From NCBI GenBank assembly GCA_958414155.1, contig CATYWI010000052.1, positions 1-7,697 of the forward strand: a stretch of DNA of 7,697 bases. Reading direction: 5' to 3'. The first letter of the stretch is position 1. Every line of letters starts with the position of its first letter. Position numbers and translations under genes: made by a program. Shown here piece by piece: positions 1 through 4,493 of the stretch. The DNA comes from an uncultured Anaerotruncus sp. Its GTDB lineage: Bacteria; Bacillota_A; Clostridia; Oscillospirales; CAG-272. The notes beneath the pieces were generated by a model. The model was not told the origin of the DNA and ran no database searches. It saw nothing but the letters and a program-made list of their open reading frames with translations.

Positions 1-233
1 TTTATATATTTTTTTATTTCCTCGTTATTCTTTTCGACATCAATTCCGAGCAGAACATCAGACGAAACATCAAAAACATGACAGAGTGCCGGGAGTTGCG
101 AAATGTCGGGAGCTGTGCGGTCACACTCCCACTGCGAAATTGCGCGTGACGTGATGCCAAGATATTCGGCAAGCTGTTCTTGCGTGATATCCTTCTCGTG
201 GCGCAAACGTTTAATTGTAGAACCAACAGACAT
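1..233 (-). CDS. XRE-family helix-turn-helix transcriptional regulator, 3' end outside window
   Basis: The minus strand reads from ATG at 233 as MSVGSTIKRLRHEKDITQEQ and continues for 77 residues without a stop to the window edge, so the C-terminus is missing. Residues about 6-60 form a standard lambda-repressor/Cro-like HTH: IKRLR, then the turn in TQEQLAEYLGIT, then the recognition helix SRAISQWE, and SDVLLGID at the domain end. GGAGG (241-245) lies 7 bases before the ATG, which fixes the start. It is divergent from the mobilization genes, so it is probably the local repressor of the mobile element, possibly autoregulated through dyads in its leader. This is a DNA-binding cytoplasmic protein; the target is inferred. 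Whether a further C-terminal domain follows cannot be seen. Confidence 0.88.
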   Translation of the reverse strand, partial: MSVGSTIKRLRHEKDITQEQLAEYLGITSRAISQWECDRTAPDISQLPALCHVFDVSSDVLLGIDVEKNNEEIKKYI

Positions 234-255
234 TTTTTGTCCTCCAAAAAGTATT

Positions 256-269
256 CAAAAGCGCTTTTG
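256..269. promoter_or_regulatory. Perfect 14-bp palindrome, candidate repressor operator
   Basis: CAAAAGCGCTTTTG is fully self-complementary and lies in the leader of the XRE gene, between its predicted transcription start and its ribosome site. XRE repressors commonly bind short palindromes of this size. A second smaller dyad, CTTTG-TTTTT-CAAAG (338-352), covers the predicted transcription start. Operator function is inferred from position only. Confidence 0.4.
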
Positions 270-354
270 TGATTTTATTATATCGGATTTCAAAAAAACA
301 TTCCACGAAGTATTTGTTGATAAAAAGTATAGCGTCACTTTGTTTTTCAAAGAT

Positions 355-383
355 ATTATATCACAAACAAATAAATATATCAA
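355..383 (-). promoter_or_regulatory. Sigma-A promoter of the XRE regulator
   Basis: Read on the minus strand: -35 TTGATA (383-378), a 17-base spacer and -10 TATAAT (360-355). The start of transcription would be near 348, giving a leader of about 115 bases before the ATG at 233. No equally good promoter for the rightward mob operon was found in the gap. Confidence 0.7.
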
Positions 384-399
384 GTTGTATTTCTGTCTT

Positions 400-533
400 C
401 CCGGCGCTCTGCGCCCGGGGCTGGGGCAAGCATAGCGCGTGGATGTCCACCGCCTTCCGGCGGCGCACTTCCCGCACACAATCGGGCAGAAGCCCGAACC
501 CACTTACCTTTTCTTTGCGAAAAGAAAAGGTAA
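400..533. other. Candidate origin of transfer (oriT) with four hairpins
   Basis: This gene-free stretch upstream of mobC holds four stem-loops: GGCGC-TCT-GCGCC (403-415), CCGCC-TTCC-GGCGG (450-463), TCGGGC-AGAA-GCCCGA (482-497), and a perfect 13-bp stem with loop GCGA (504-533). On the minus strand the third hairpin is followed, 11 bases later, by AAGTGCGCC (470-462). That matches the core of the nick region of RSF1010/R1162-type and some Gram-positive origins, where an inverted repeat also sits just 5' of the nick region. Origins commonly lie next to mobC and relaxase genes. The relaxase here looks MOBP rather than MOBQ, which weakens the comparison. Local base composition is much richer in G+C than the AT-rich 250-390 segment beside it. 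Confidence 0.4.
504..533. repeat. Perfect 13-bp hairpin upstream of mobC
   Basis: Arms TTACCTTTTCTTT (504-516) and AAAGAAAAGGTAA (521-533) pair without mismatch around the loop GCGA. There is no downstream T-run, so it is not a classical terminator on the plus strand. It lies 59 bases before the mobC start codon, in its untranslated leader. It could be part of oriT, a protein-binding dyad or a leader structure. Confidence 0.6.
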
Positions 534-591
534 TCCAAAAGAAACGAACCAAAGAAGAATCAGCAAAAAACATGTGCGAAAGGAGAAATCA

Positions 592-909
592 TTGAGCAGA
601 AAACAAACAGAAACCCTGACAATCCGTCTCACAGCGGAAGAAAAAATGGAGTTGCAGAAGAAAATGTACGAAGCCGTCTCACCGTCCATGCGGGATTTCA
701 TTCTCAAAATGTGCCGTGACGGCAAGATCATAGTCAAGGAAGAACTGCGGGAGTTGAACCGTGAACTGAAATATCAGGGCAACAATCTCAATCAGCTCAC
801 GCGGCTGGCACATCAGAATCGTTTTTCTTCTGCCGATCTTTCACAGCTTCTTTCGGTTTACAGAAAAATTCTTGCAGCACTCGGAGGGCAAAATTATGGC
901 GGTCGTTGA
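592..909 (+). CDS. mobC: MobC-like relaxosome accessory protein
   Basis: A 105-residue protein from a TTG start at 592, chosen because AGGAG (581-585) lies 6 bases upstream; no in-frame ATG is suitably placed. Residues about 5-50 read as a ribbon-helix-helix DNA-binding fold: the strand TLTIRLT, the helix AEEKMELQKKMYEA, then SPSMRDFILKMCRDG. The C-terminal half carries the MobC signature NLNQLTRLAHQ, which corresponds to the conserved NxNQxxR motif of the family. MobC proteins bind near the nick site of oriT and help the relaxase to melt and cleave it. The gene overlaps the relaxase start by 14 bases, indicating translational coupling. Its length is normal for the family. The family call is firm; the precise DNA target is inferred to be the adjacent 400-533 region. 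Confidence 0.85.
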   Translation: MSRKQTETLTIRLTAEEKMELQKKMYEAVSPSMRDFILKMCRDGKIIVKEELRELNRELKYQGNNLNQLTRLAHQNRFSSADLSQLLSVYRKILAALGGQNYGGR

Positions 910-2302
910 AAGCATTCCGGAAAAAGTACAGACGCCGAGCGCACAGAAAGGTGTACTTGATTACTGTATGCAACCGTCAAAAACCTTTGATGAAGGCGAA
1001 CAGCTTGCGTATATTTCCGGCTACAACTGCATCCCCGAGATGGCTAACGAATCGTTTCTCGCCACACAAAAGTTGTTCGGTCATGCGGCGGGCGGCGTTC
1101 GCTTTTATCATTTTGTGCAGTCTTTTATGCCCGGAGAGAATATATCTCCGCAGGAGGTCAATGAAATCGGAATGGAGCTTATCAAAAGCTTCGGCAACCG
1201 TGAAGCAATCGTCGCCACGCATATCGACCGCGAACATCTGCACAAACACATTGTCGTATGCGCCTATGACCTTGCTGACGGTCGGAAACTGCATTACAAT
1301 AAATTTTTCCTTGCCGATTTGCGTCGGGCAAGCGATGAACTCTGTCAGGCTCACGGGCTGAAGGTCCTTCGGGAATACGATCCGAAAGTTAAATCTCAAC
1401 GCATGAAACCGAAGGAATACCGCGCGGCGCTGAACGGCAACAGCATGAAGCTGGCGCTCTGTGCCACAATAGATTTCTGCATGACAAGAGCCAAAACTCA
1501 GGCACAGTTCCGCGAAGAAATGAAAAAGTACGGCTATGAGATGGTATGGACTCCCGAGAGAAAGTACATCACCTACATTCTCCGCGGCAGGGACGGAACG
1601 GAAAAGCGCGTGCGTGACAAGAGTTTATTTGATGAAAAATACCGAAAGGAGAACATGGAACATGAATTCAGAATCCGGAAAGAGCTATATGGACAAGCTC
1701 AAAGCGAGAAATATTCCGCCACAGGTTCAGTCGGAAATGCAGACGGAAGAAGAAATACCGACGATACAGATCAGCGTCGCGGAGTGGGACGAGCTGATCG
1801 CTTAGGTGAACCGTCTGGAGGAGCTGTCAGCCGAACTGAAGGCACAAAAAGCGGCTTTCGCGGCGGAGGCGGGCAAGTATGCCGAGCAGATTACGAGAGC
1901 GATACAGGCGCAGAACGAGGCGACAGCGGCGGCGATACGAAAGATCTCGGAGGAAGCCTCCGAACAGGTTGGGAAAGCGAGCGAAAAAGCCTCGAAAGTT
2001 ATTTACAGAAGAAGCATACGGGACGACGCATTGTGGTGGCTTCGCATGGCGTATGCGGCAATTCCGATGATACTGACCCTGCTTTTATGGGCATACGTGG
2101 GCTTGAAAACCTGACGAACATTCTCGAAGACGACAATGAAACCGAGGAAGAAAAACGGGAGCGGGAAGCCAAAAATACAGGAACCGCTCTCGGCGTTGCC
2201 GCCGGAATTATTGCCGGCATGGCAATCGGACTCGGGCAAGATGAGGACGGAGATATTGAAGAAGACGAGGAGGAGCAGGAATGTTTTGATATTTCAATGT
2301 AA
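896..2302 (+). CDS. MOBP-type relaxase (Relaxase/Mobilisation nuclease domain)
   Basis: A 468-residue protein from ATG 896 (GGAGGG at 882-887 upstream), overlapping mobC. It nicks oriT and becomes covalently bound to the transferred strand. The N-terminal catalytic domain (about 1-200) shows the likely catalytic tyrosine Y23 in GVLDYCMQPSKT, motif II around RFYHFVQSF (69-77), and the metal-binding histidine motif HIDREHLHKH with H109, D111, H114, H116 and H118. Residues about 200-255 (KKYGYEMVWTPERKYITYIL) fit the family's accessory region. From about 265 to 400 the protein becomes Gly/Arg/Asp/Ser-rich and probably disordered; exactly there a second frame is well coded (see the nested ORFs). 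The C-terminus has a Gly/Ala-rich hydrophobic stretch (about 429-447) and an acidic tail, suggesting membrane contact. No conjugative type IV secretion genes are visible, so mobilization in trans is likely. Confidence 0.9.
   Translation: MAVVESIPEKVQTPSAQKGVLDYCMQPSKTFDEGEQLAYISGYNCIPEMANESFLATQKLFGHAAGGVRFYHFVQSFMPGENISPQEVNEIGMELIKSFGNREAIVATHIDREHLHKHIVVCAYDLADGRKLHYNKFFLADLRRASDELCQAHGLKVLREYDPKVKSQRMKPKEYRAALNGNSMKLALCATIDFCMTRAKTQAQFREEMKKYGYEMVWTPERKYITYILRGRDGTEKRVRDKSLFDEKYRKENMEHEFRIRKELYGQAQSEKYSATGSVGNADGRRNTDDTDQRRGVGRADRLGEPSGGAVSRTEGTKSGFRGGGGQVCRADYESDTGAERGDSGGDTKDLGGSLRTGWESERKSLESYLQKKHTGRRIVVASHGVCGNSDDTDPAFMGIRGLENLTNILEDDNETEEEKREREAKNTGTALGVAAGIIAGMAIGLGQDEDGDIEEDEEEQECFDISM
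1662..1805 (+). CDS. Nested small ORF in the +1 frame of the relaxase gene (first part of a possible MobB-like protein)
   Basis: A 47-residue reading frame, MNSESGKSYMDKLKARNIPP at its start and ISVAEWDELIA at its end. It begins at ATG 1662, with AAAGGAG (1645-1651) 10 bases upstream; ATG 1689 is an alternative. It lies wholly inside the relaxase gene in the +1 frame. It ends in TAG (1803-1805), and the next codon in the same frame is GTG, which starts the coiled-coil ORF. The sequence has ordinary protein composition, while the relaxase frame over the same bases is low-complexity. It could be a separate peptide or the N-terminal part of one protein interrupted by an amber codon. No function is recognised; a transfer accessory role is inferred from context. 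Confidence 0.5.
   Translation: MNSESGKSYMDKLKARNIPPQVQSEMQTEEEIPTIQISVAEWDELIA
1806..2114 (+). CDS. Nested coiled-coil protein with C-terminal membrane segment, overprinted on the relaxase gene (MobB-like by analogy)
   Basis: A 102-residue frame from GTG 1806, entirely inside the relaxase gene in the +1 frame. Residues 1-65 are Ala/Glu/Lys/Gln-rich with heptad-like spacing (RLEELSAELKAQKAAF, then EASEQVGKASEKASKV), predicting a long coiled coil. Residues about 73-97 (WWLRMAYAAIPMILTLLLWAY) form one hydrophobic transmembrane helix with basic residues before it (YRRSIR). G/C at third codon positions and sensible chemistry argue that this frame, not only the relaxase frame, is selected. RSF1010 mobB and ColE1 mbeB/mbeD are likewise nested in their relaxase genes, and RSF1010 MobB uses a membrane segment to assist transfer. 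No clear ribosome site precedes the GTG, so expression would depend on stop-start coupling at TAG-GTG or on readthrough. Confidence 0.6.
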   Translation: MNRLEELSAELKAQKAAFAAEAGKYAEQITRAIQAQNEATAAAIRKISEEASEQVGKASEKASKVIYRRSIRDDALWWLRMAYAAIPMILTLLLWAYVGLKT

Positions 2303-2316
2303 GGGAGGACACTGAT

Positions 2317-2742
2317 TTGAACATGAAAAAGTTTTGGAAGCGATTACAAGCTATACTGAGTGACAACAGAAGCGGCTTTTTCAGTGCAGAAGATTACGAT
2401 CAATGGGCGGAAAGTCACAAGCAGGAGCTTGAAGAAAGAGAAAAAGCCGAAGCCGAAAGGCAACGGAGGGAGGAAGAACTCCTCGCGGCATGGTTCTTTC
2501 GGGAAGAATATCTGAACGCCGGTTGGTTTAAGCGGCTGCTACTGACAATTGAATTCTTAATCCGGGATAAGCGCGGCGAGGGGCATATCCCGCAGATTCC
2601 CGATAAAGTCCGAATGGAGATCGCCCGCTGTCTGCTGCCGGATATTATCGCATTTTTCGAATCCGATAAAGGGCAAAAAGAGTTTGAGGAGTGGAAAGCA
2701 CAACAAACACTCAAGCAAAACGAAAAGAGCGAGGTCGCGTGA
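2317..2742 (+). CDS. Hypothetical coiled-coil protein of the mobilization operon
   Basis: A 141-residue protein, probably started at TTG 2317, because GGGAGG (2303-2308) is 8 bases upstream; ATG 2323 is possible but further from it. It begins 14 bases after the relaxase stop, so it is the last gene of the operon, and its end overlaps the terminator. Residues about 28-55 are very rich in Glu/Lys/Arg (HKQELEEREKAEAERQRREE), a charged helix likely to coil. Next comes an aromatic/hydrophobic part (AWFFREEYLNAGWFKRLLLT) and a helical C-terminus with many acidic residues. No signal peptide or clear transmembrane helix is seen. I do not recognise the family; a role in mobilization or maintenance is inferred only from position. 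Confidence 0.75.
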   Translation: MNMKKFWKRLQAILSDNRSGFFSAEDYDQWAESHKQELEEREKAEAERQRREEELLAAWFFREEYLNAGWFKRLLLTIEFLIRDKRGEGHIPQIPDKVRMEIARCLLPDIIAFFESDKGQKEFEEWKAQQTLKQNEKSEVA

Positions 2743-2755
2743 CCTCGCTCTTTTC
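2722..2755 (+). terminator. Rho-independent terminator of the mob operon
   Basis: Perfect 15-bp stem GAAAAGAGCGAGGTC / GACCTCGCTCTTTTC around the loop GCGT. The right arm supplies the T-run on the plus strand, and the left arm does the same on the minus strand, so it may act in both directions. The stop codon of the preceding gene (2740-2742) lies in the loop and the first bases of the right arm. Confidence 0.85.
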
Positions 2756-2789
2756 ATACTAATGTAAACTATAGCCTAATACTCATAGC

Positions 2790-2842
2790 AAAAAAACAAA
2801 TCCGAACCAATTTCGATTGACGAAATAGTTCGGATTTGTTTT
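2790..2842 (-). terminator. Terminator of the tRNA-Glu gene
   Basis: Outer arms AAAACAAATCCGAAC (2793-2807) and GTTCGGATTTGTTTT (2828-2842) pair perfectly, and the inner arms ATTTCG (2810-2815) and CGAAAT (2821-2826) extend the stem. On the minus strand the hairpin is followed by a run of T (2796-2790). It begins only four bases after the tRNA 3' end. Confidence 0.8.
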
Positions 2843-2845
2843 GTT

Positions 2846-2920
2846 TGGTGACCCGTACGGGAATCGAACCCATGTTTCCAGCGTGAGAGGCTAGCGTCTT
2901 GACCGCTTGACCAACGGGCC
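2846..2920 (-). tRNA. tRNA-Glu, anticodon CTC
   Basis: On the minus strand a complete cloverleaf of 75 bases can be folded. The acceptor stem is GGCCCGT with ACGGGTC (one G-U pair), followed by discriminator A and an encoded CCA (2848-2846). The T arm has GGTTCGATTCC, and the anticodon stem CTAGC/GCTGG closes a 7-base loop CTCTCAC. The anticodon is CTC at 2887-2885, decoding GAG as glutamate, and the overall sequence resembles bacterial tRNA-Glu. Because position 34 is C, this isoacceptor is not a substrate for wobble thiolation by the MnmA encoded downstream; the UUC isoacceptor would be. It stands alone, with its own promoter and terminator. Its 3' end faces the mobilization module. Confidence 0.95.
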
Positions 2921-2939
2921 ATACACTTACGACTTGTTT

Positions 2940-2968
2940 ATTATATCACACAACGGCGAAAAAAGCAA
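2940..2968 (-). promoter_or_regulatory. Sigma-A promoter of tRNA-Glu
   Basis: Minus strand: -35 TTGCTT (2968-2963), a 17-base spacer, -10 TATAAT (2945-2940). Transcription would start near 2933, about 13 bases before the mature tRNA 5' end. Confidence 0.8.
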
Positions 2969-2995
2969 TACCTTTTGCAAAAAAAATAAAAAATT

Positions 2996-3239
2996 TTGTA
3001 GTGTTACAATTGATGTGAGACCGAGAGAAAGAAAAAGGTCAAAAGTATAGAAAAAGTGATCGAGATCTGATAGAATAGAATTACCCCTAACTCAACTCAC
3101 CAGAAAGGCCTCGATCACCATGAAAAATTATAGCACAAAAAAGCGATATTGTCCACACGAAATCACAACAAAATTGCATTCAGTTGAGCTTTATCGTAAA
3201 ACGGGGGATATATCATATGTCTGCCGGAGGTATCATATC
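2996..3239 (+). mobile_element. Left-end fragment of an insertion sequence
   Basis: From about 2996 the sequence changes to a leader followed by the start of a transposase. The possible outer end holds the dyad TTGTA-GTGT-TACAA (2996-3009). The transposase homology stops abruptly near 3239, and no other part of the element, no right end and no target duplication was seen. The outer border and the family are uncertain; the protein N-terminus resembles HTH-containing DDE transposases of the IS3/IS481 type. Confidence 0.55.
3056..3118 (+). promoter_or_regulatory. Inverted repeat bracketing the transposase leader and adjoining its start codon
   Basis: GTGATCGAG (3056-3064) and CTCGATCAC (3110-3118) are exact 9-bp complements separated by 45 bases. 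The right arm lies between the AGAAAGG ribosome site (3102-3108) and the ATG (3120). In RNA that starts upstream of the left arm, the pairing would place the start region next to a stem, which could limit transposase translation. Known elements such as IS10 and IS50 use leader folding against read-through transcripts; its use here is inferred. Confidence 0.4.
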
Positions 3240-3293
3240 GTACCGCTGTCGGTAGTCGGTCTTGACCGTCTGCTCGGTAAAAACGATGACTGA
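3120..3293 (+). pseudogene. Truncated IS transposase (N-terminal HTH only)
   Basis: The frame from ATG 3120 gives 57 residues. The first 40 or so (MKNYSTKKRYCPHEITTKLH, then VELYRKTGDISYVCRRYHI) look like the N-terminal helix-turn-helix of a Clostridial DDE transposase. After YHI the sequence becomes unrelated (VPLSVVGLDRLL...) and stops at TGA 3291. The HTH is cut before its end and the catalytic DDE domain is absent, so it cannot transpose. The last bases overlap the start of the DUF1893-like remnant. Exact family assignment needs a database search. Confidence 0.65.
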
Positions 3294-3534
3294 TATCGAG
3301 TTTGCGCGAAAAAGCCTTGAAGAGCACACGCCGGCGGCTCACGGAGTAAAAGCAACGCGGGAAACGCTGACCGACCGCATAATGAACCGCGCAGGGGACG
3401 GTCCCTGCCCGATGGAGAGCGCCGTATCCGGAACGGACGACATAGCCGAAGCGTTCGGACCGATAACGGCAAAGCCCGATGCAATGCGAAAAGCAAGCAC
3501 AAAAAAGAGCCGATCCTGTACCTGCAAAGGCTGA
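3286..3534 (+). pseudogene. Internally deleted DUF1893-family gene
   Basis: The frame from ATG 3286 gives 82 residues. The start, MTDIEFARKSLEEH, resembles the first helix of DUF1893 proteins (TM1506-like, deaminase-type fold). The later part, TLTDRIMNRAGDGPCPMESAV followed by GTDDIAEAF, matches the characteristic C-terminal block with NRxGxGxCPME and the following DD-EA motif. Family members are about 130-140 residues long; here roughly 50-70 residues between the two blocks, including the central beta-sheet region, are missing in frame. The tail after DAMRK also looks foreign and runs into the terminator of the opposite-strand gene. There is no good ribosome site, and an IS fragment sits immediately upstream. 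The function of DUF1893 is not established. The call is from remembered family motifs. Confidence 0.55.
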
Positions 3535-3548
3535 CGGGTATCGGCTCT
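3506..3548 (-). terminator. Terminator of the aspartic protease gene
   Basis: Arms AGAGCCGAT (3506-3514) and ATCGGCTCT (3540-3548) pair perfectly around a 25-base loop. On the minus strand the stem is followed by a T-run (complement of 3506-3501). It lies 14 bases beyond the stop codon of the minus-strand gene and overlaps the 3' end of the DUF1893 remnant. Confidence 0.7.
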
Positions 3549-3561
3549 GTATTTATGACTC

Positions 3562-4353
3562 CTACTTTTTGGGCGTAGGCGTTTGATCCGTCTGCGTCTT
3601 TTCCATGATGAGGCGACCGTTTTTAAAGTCCAAAACGGAGCGCTGCGTCGACAATATTTGATAGCCTATCACGCCCTCTACGGGGACTCTTTTTCGGATC
3701 GCACTTATATCGGAGATCGCAGCGTTGATATTTTTGTATTCATTTCCGCCCACACGGACAACGGGAATGGAGACGATATTCGGCGCTTCGGGGACCGGCG
3801 TCAATTGCGGGTCATTCTGAAAGCTTTGCCCCAGCAAGCATGTATTTGCGCCTGTGTCCAGAACAAAATCGCACGTTTTGTCTGCCACTTCGACCTCGAT
3901 AATGGGGAGATTTTCATATCTCATCGGGATCGTCACCTGATCCTCAAAGCCTTGCTCCGGGTCAAGGACGATCTCGGCGGCGTTATAGTCAAGCAGAACG
4001 GTATAATTCCCTATCACATCGATCCCAAGCGTTCCGAGCATCTTAAGGTCCGACATAAGTGTTTTTAATGCCCTCTCCGCATACATCAAATCCATAATAA
4101 GAACCGGCATATCCGACAGAGCGATATCCGAAAAGCGCAAAGCATTCAAAACTCCTTTGTCCGCAGAGCTTTTCTTTACTCCTTCCGAAAATTTTGCGAT
4201 GTCGATCTGTTCCCCGTGCAGCTCCGGAAAATATTCTTTGTTTACGGCTGTCTGCATCGCGCCCGTGTCAAAGGCAAAAAAGCCTTCCTTATCATTCGCC
4301 GCTACGGGAATGAGCATTATCCCGTTTACGAGCTTATACGGTATTCTTATCAT
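3562..4353 (-). CDS. Two-lobed retropepsin-like aspartic protease
   Basis: A 263-residue protein from ATG 4353, with AAGGGA 7 bases upstream. It carries two copies of the aspartyl protease active-site motif: FDTGA (D29) and LDTGAN (D166). Each is followed, about 80 residues on, by the hydrophobic-hydrophobic-Gly element that completes a retropepsin lobe (IDVIG at 111-115, and GVIGYQIL near the C-terminus). It therefore looks like a tandem fusion of two retropepsin-type domains, able to form in one chain the active site that retroviral proteases form as dimers. No signal peptide or membrane helix is seen, so it is probably cytoplasmic. The C-terminus (TQTDQTPTPKK) is a short flexible tail. The substrate is unknown; bacterial members are often annotated only as clan AA aspartic proteases. 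It stands alone, with its own promoter and terminator. Confidence 0.85.
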   Translation of the reverse strand: MIRIPYKLVNGIMLIPVAANDKEGFFAFDTGAMQTAVNKEYFPELHGEQIDIAKFSEGVKKSSADKGVLNALRFSDIALSDMPVLIMDLMYAERALKTLMSDLKMLGTLGIDVIGNYTVLLDYNAAEIVLDPEQGFEDQVTIPMRYENLPIIEVEVADKTCDFVLDTGANTCLLGQSFQNDPQLTPVPEAPNIVSIPVVRVGGNEYKNINAAISDISAIRKRVPVEGVIGYQILSTQRSVLDFKNGRLIMEKTQTDQTPTPKK

Positions 4354-4417
4354 TTTTGCGTCCCTTGTTCCGCATAGAACATACTGATTTTTGTTTTCCT
4401 ATATTAGAATATTTATA

Positions 4418-4446
4418 ATTGTATCATGTGCGCGCGCTGTTGTCAA
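4418..4446 (-). promoter_or_regulatory. Sigma-A promoter of the aspartic protease gene
   Basis: Minus strand: -35 TTGACA (4446-4441), a 17-base spacer containing alternating GCGCGCGC, -10 TACAAT (4423-4418). Transcription would begin near 4411, leaving a leader of about 57 bases before the ATG at 4353. Confidence 0.8.
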
Positions 4447-4464
4447 GTTTTTTCGATCAGATAA

Positions 4465-4493
4465 TTGAATTCTTCCGCACAAAATAGTATAAT
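4465..4493 (+). promoter_or_regulatory. Second rightward promoter far upstream of cysK
   Basis: Plus strand: -35 TTGAAT (4465-4470), a 17-base spacer, -10 TATAAT (4488-4493). It is back to back with the protease promoter and about 170 bases upstream of the main cysK promoter. A transcript from here would carry a leader with overlapping GC-rich hairpins, including GCGGGA/TCCCGC (4563-4568/4580-4585), CGGC-GGGA-GCCG (4561-4572) and CCGGC/GCCGG (4560-4564/4599-4603). No small ORF or known riboswitch is recognised in it. Confidence 0.55.

Noticed and set aside
439..591. N-terminal extension of mobC over the hairpin region
   Set aside because: The added residues look like translated non-coding repeats, and a proper ribosome site precedes TTG 592.
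1655..1657. Internal in-frame start giving a separate relaxase C-terminal protein
   Set aside because: The AAAGGAG at 1645-1651 is too close (3 bases) to this ATG for good initiation and suits ATG 1662 in the other frame better; an internal relaxase product cannot be excluded but has no further support.
3233..3502. 89-residue minus-strand frame opposite the DUF1893 remnant
   Set aside because: Leu/Arg/Pro-rich shadow translation with no ribosome site; the plus strand shows the recognisable family motifs.
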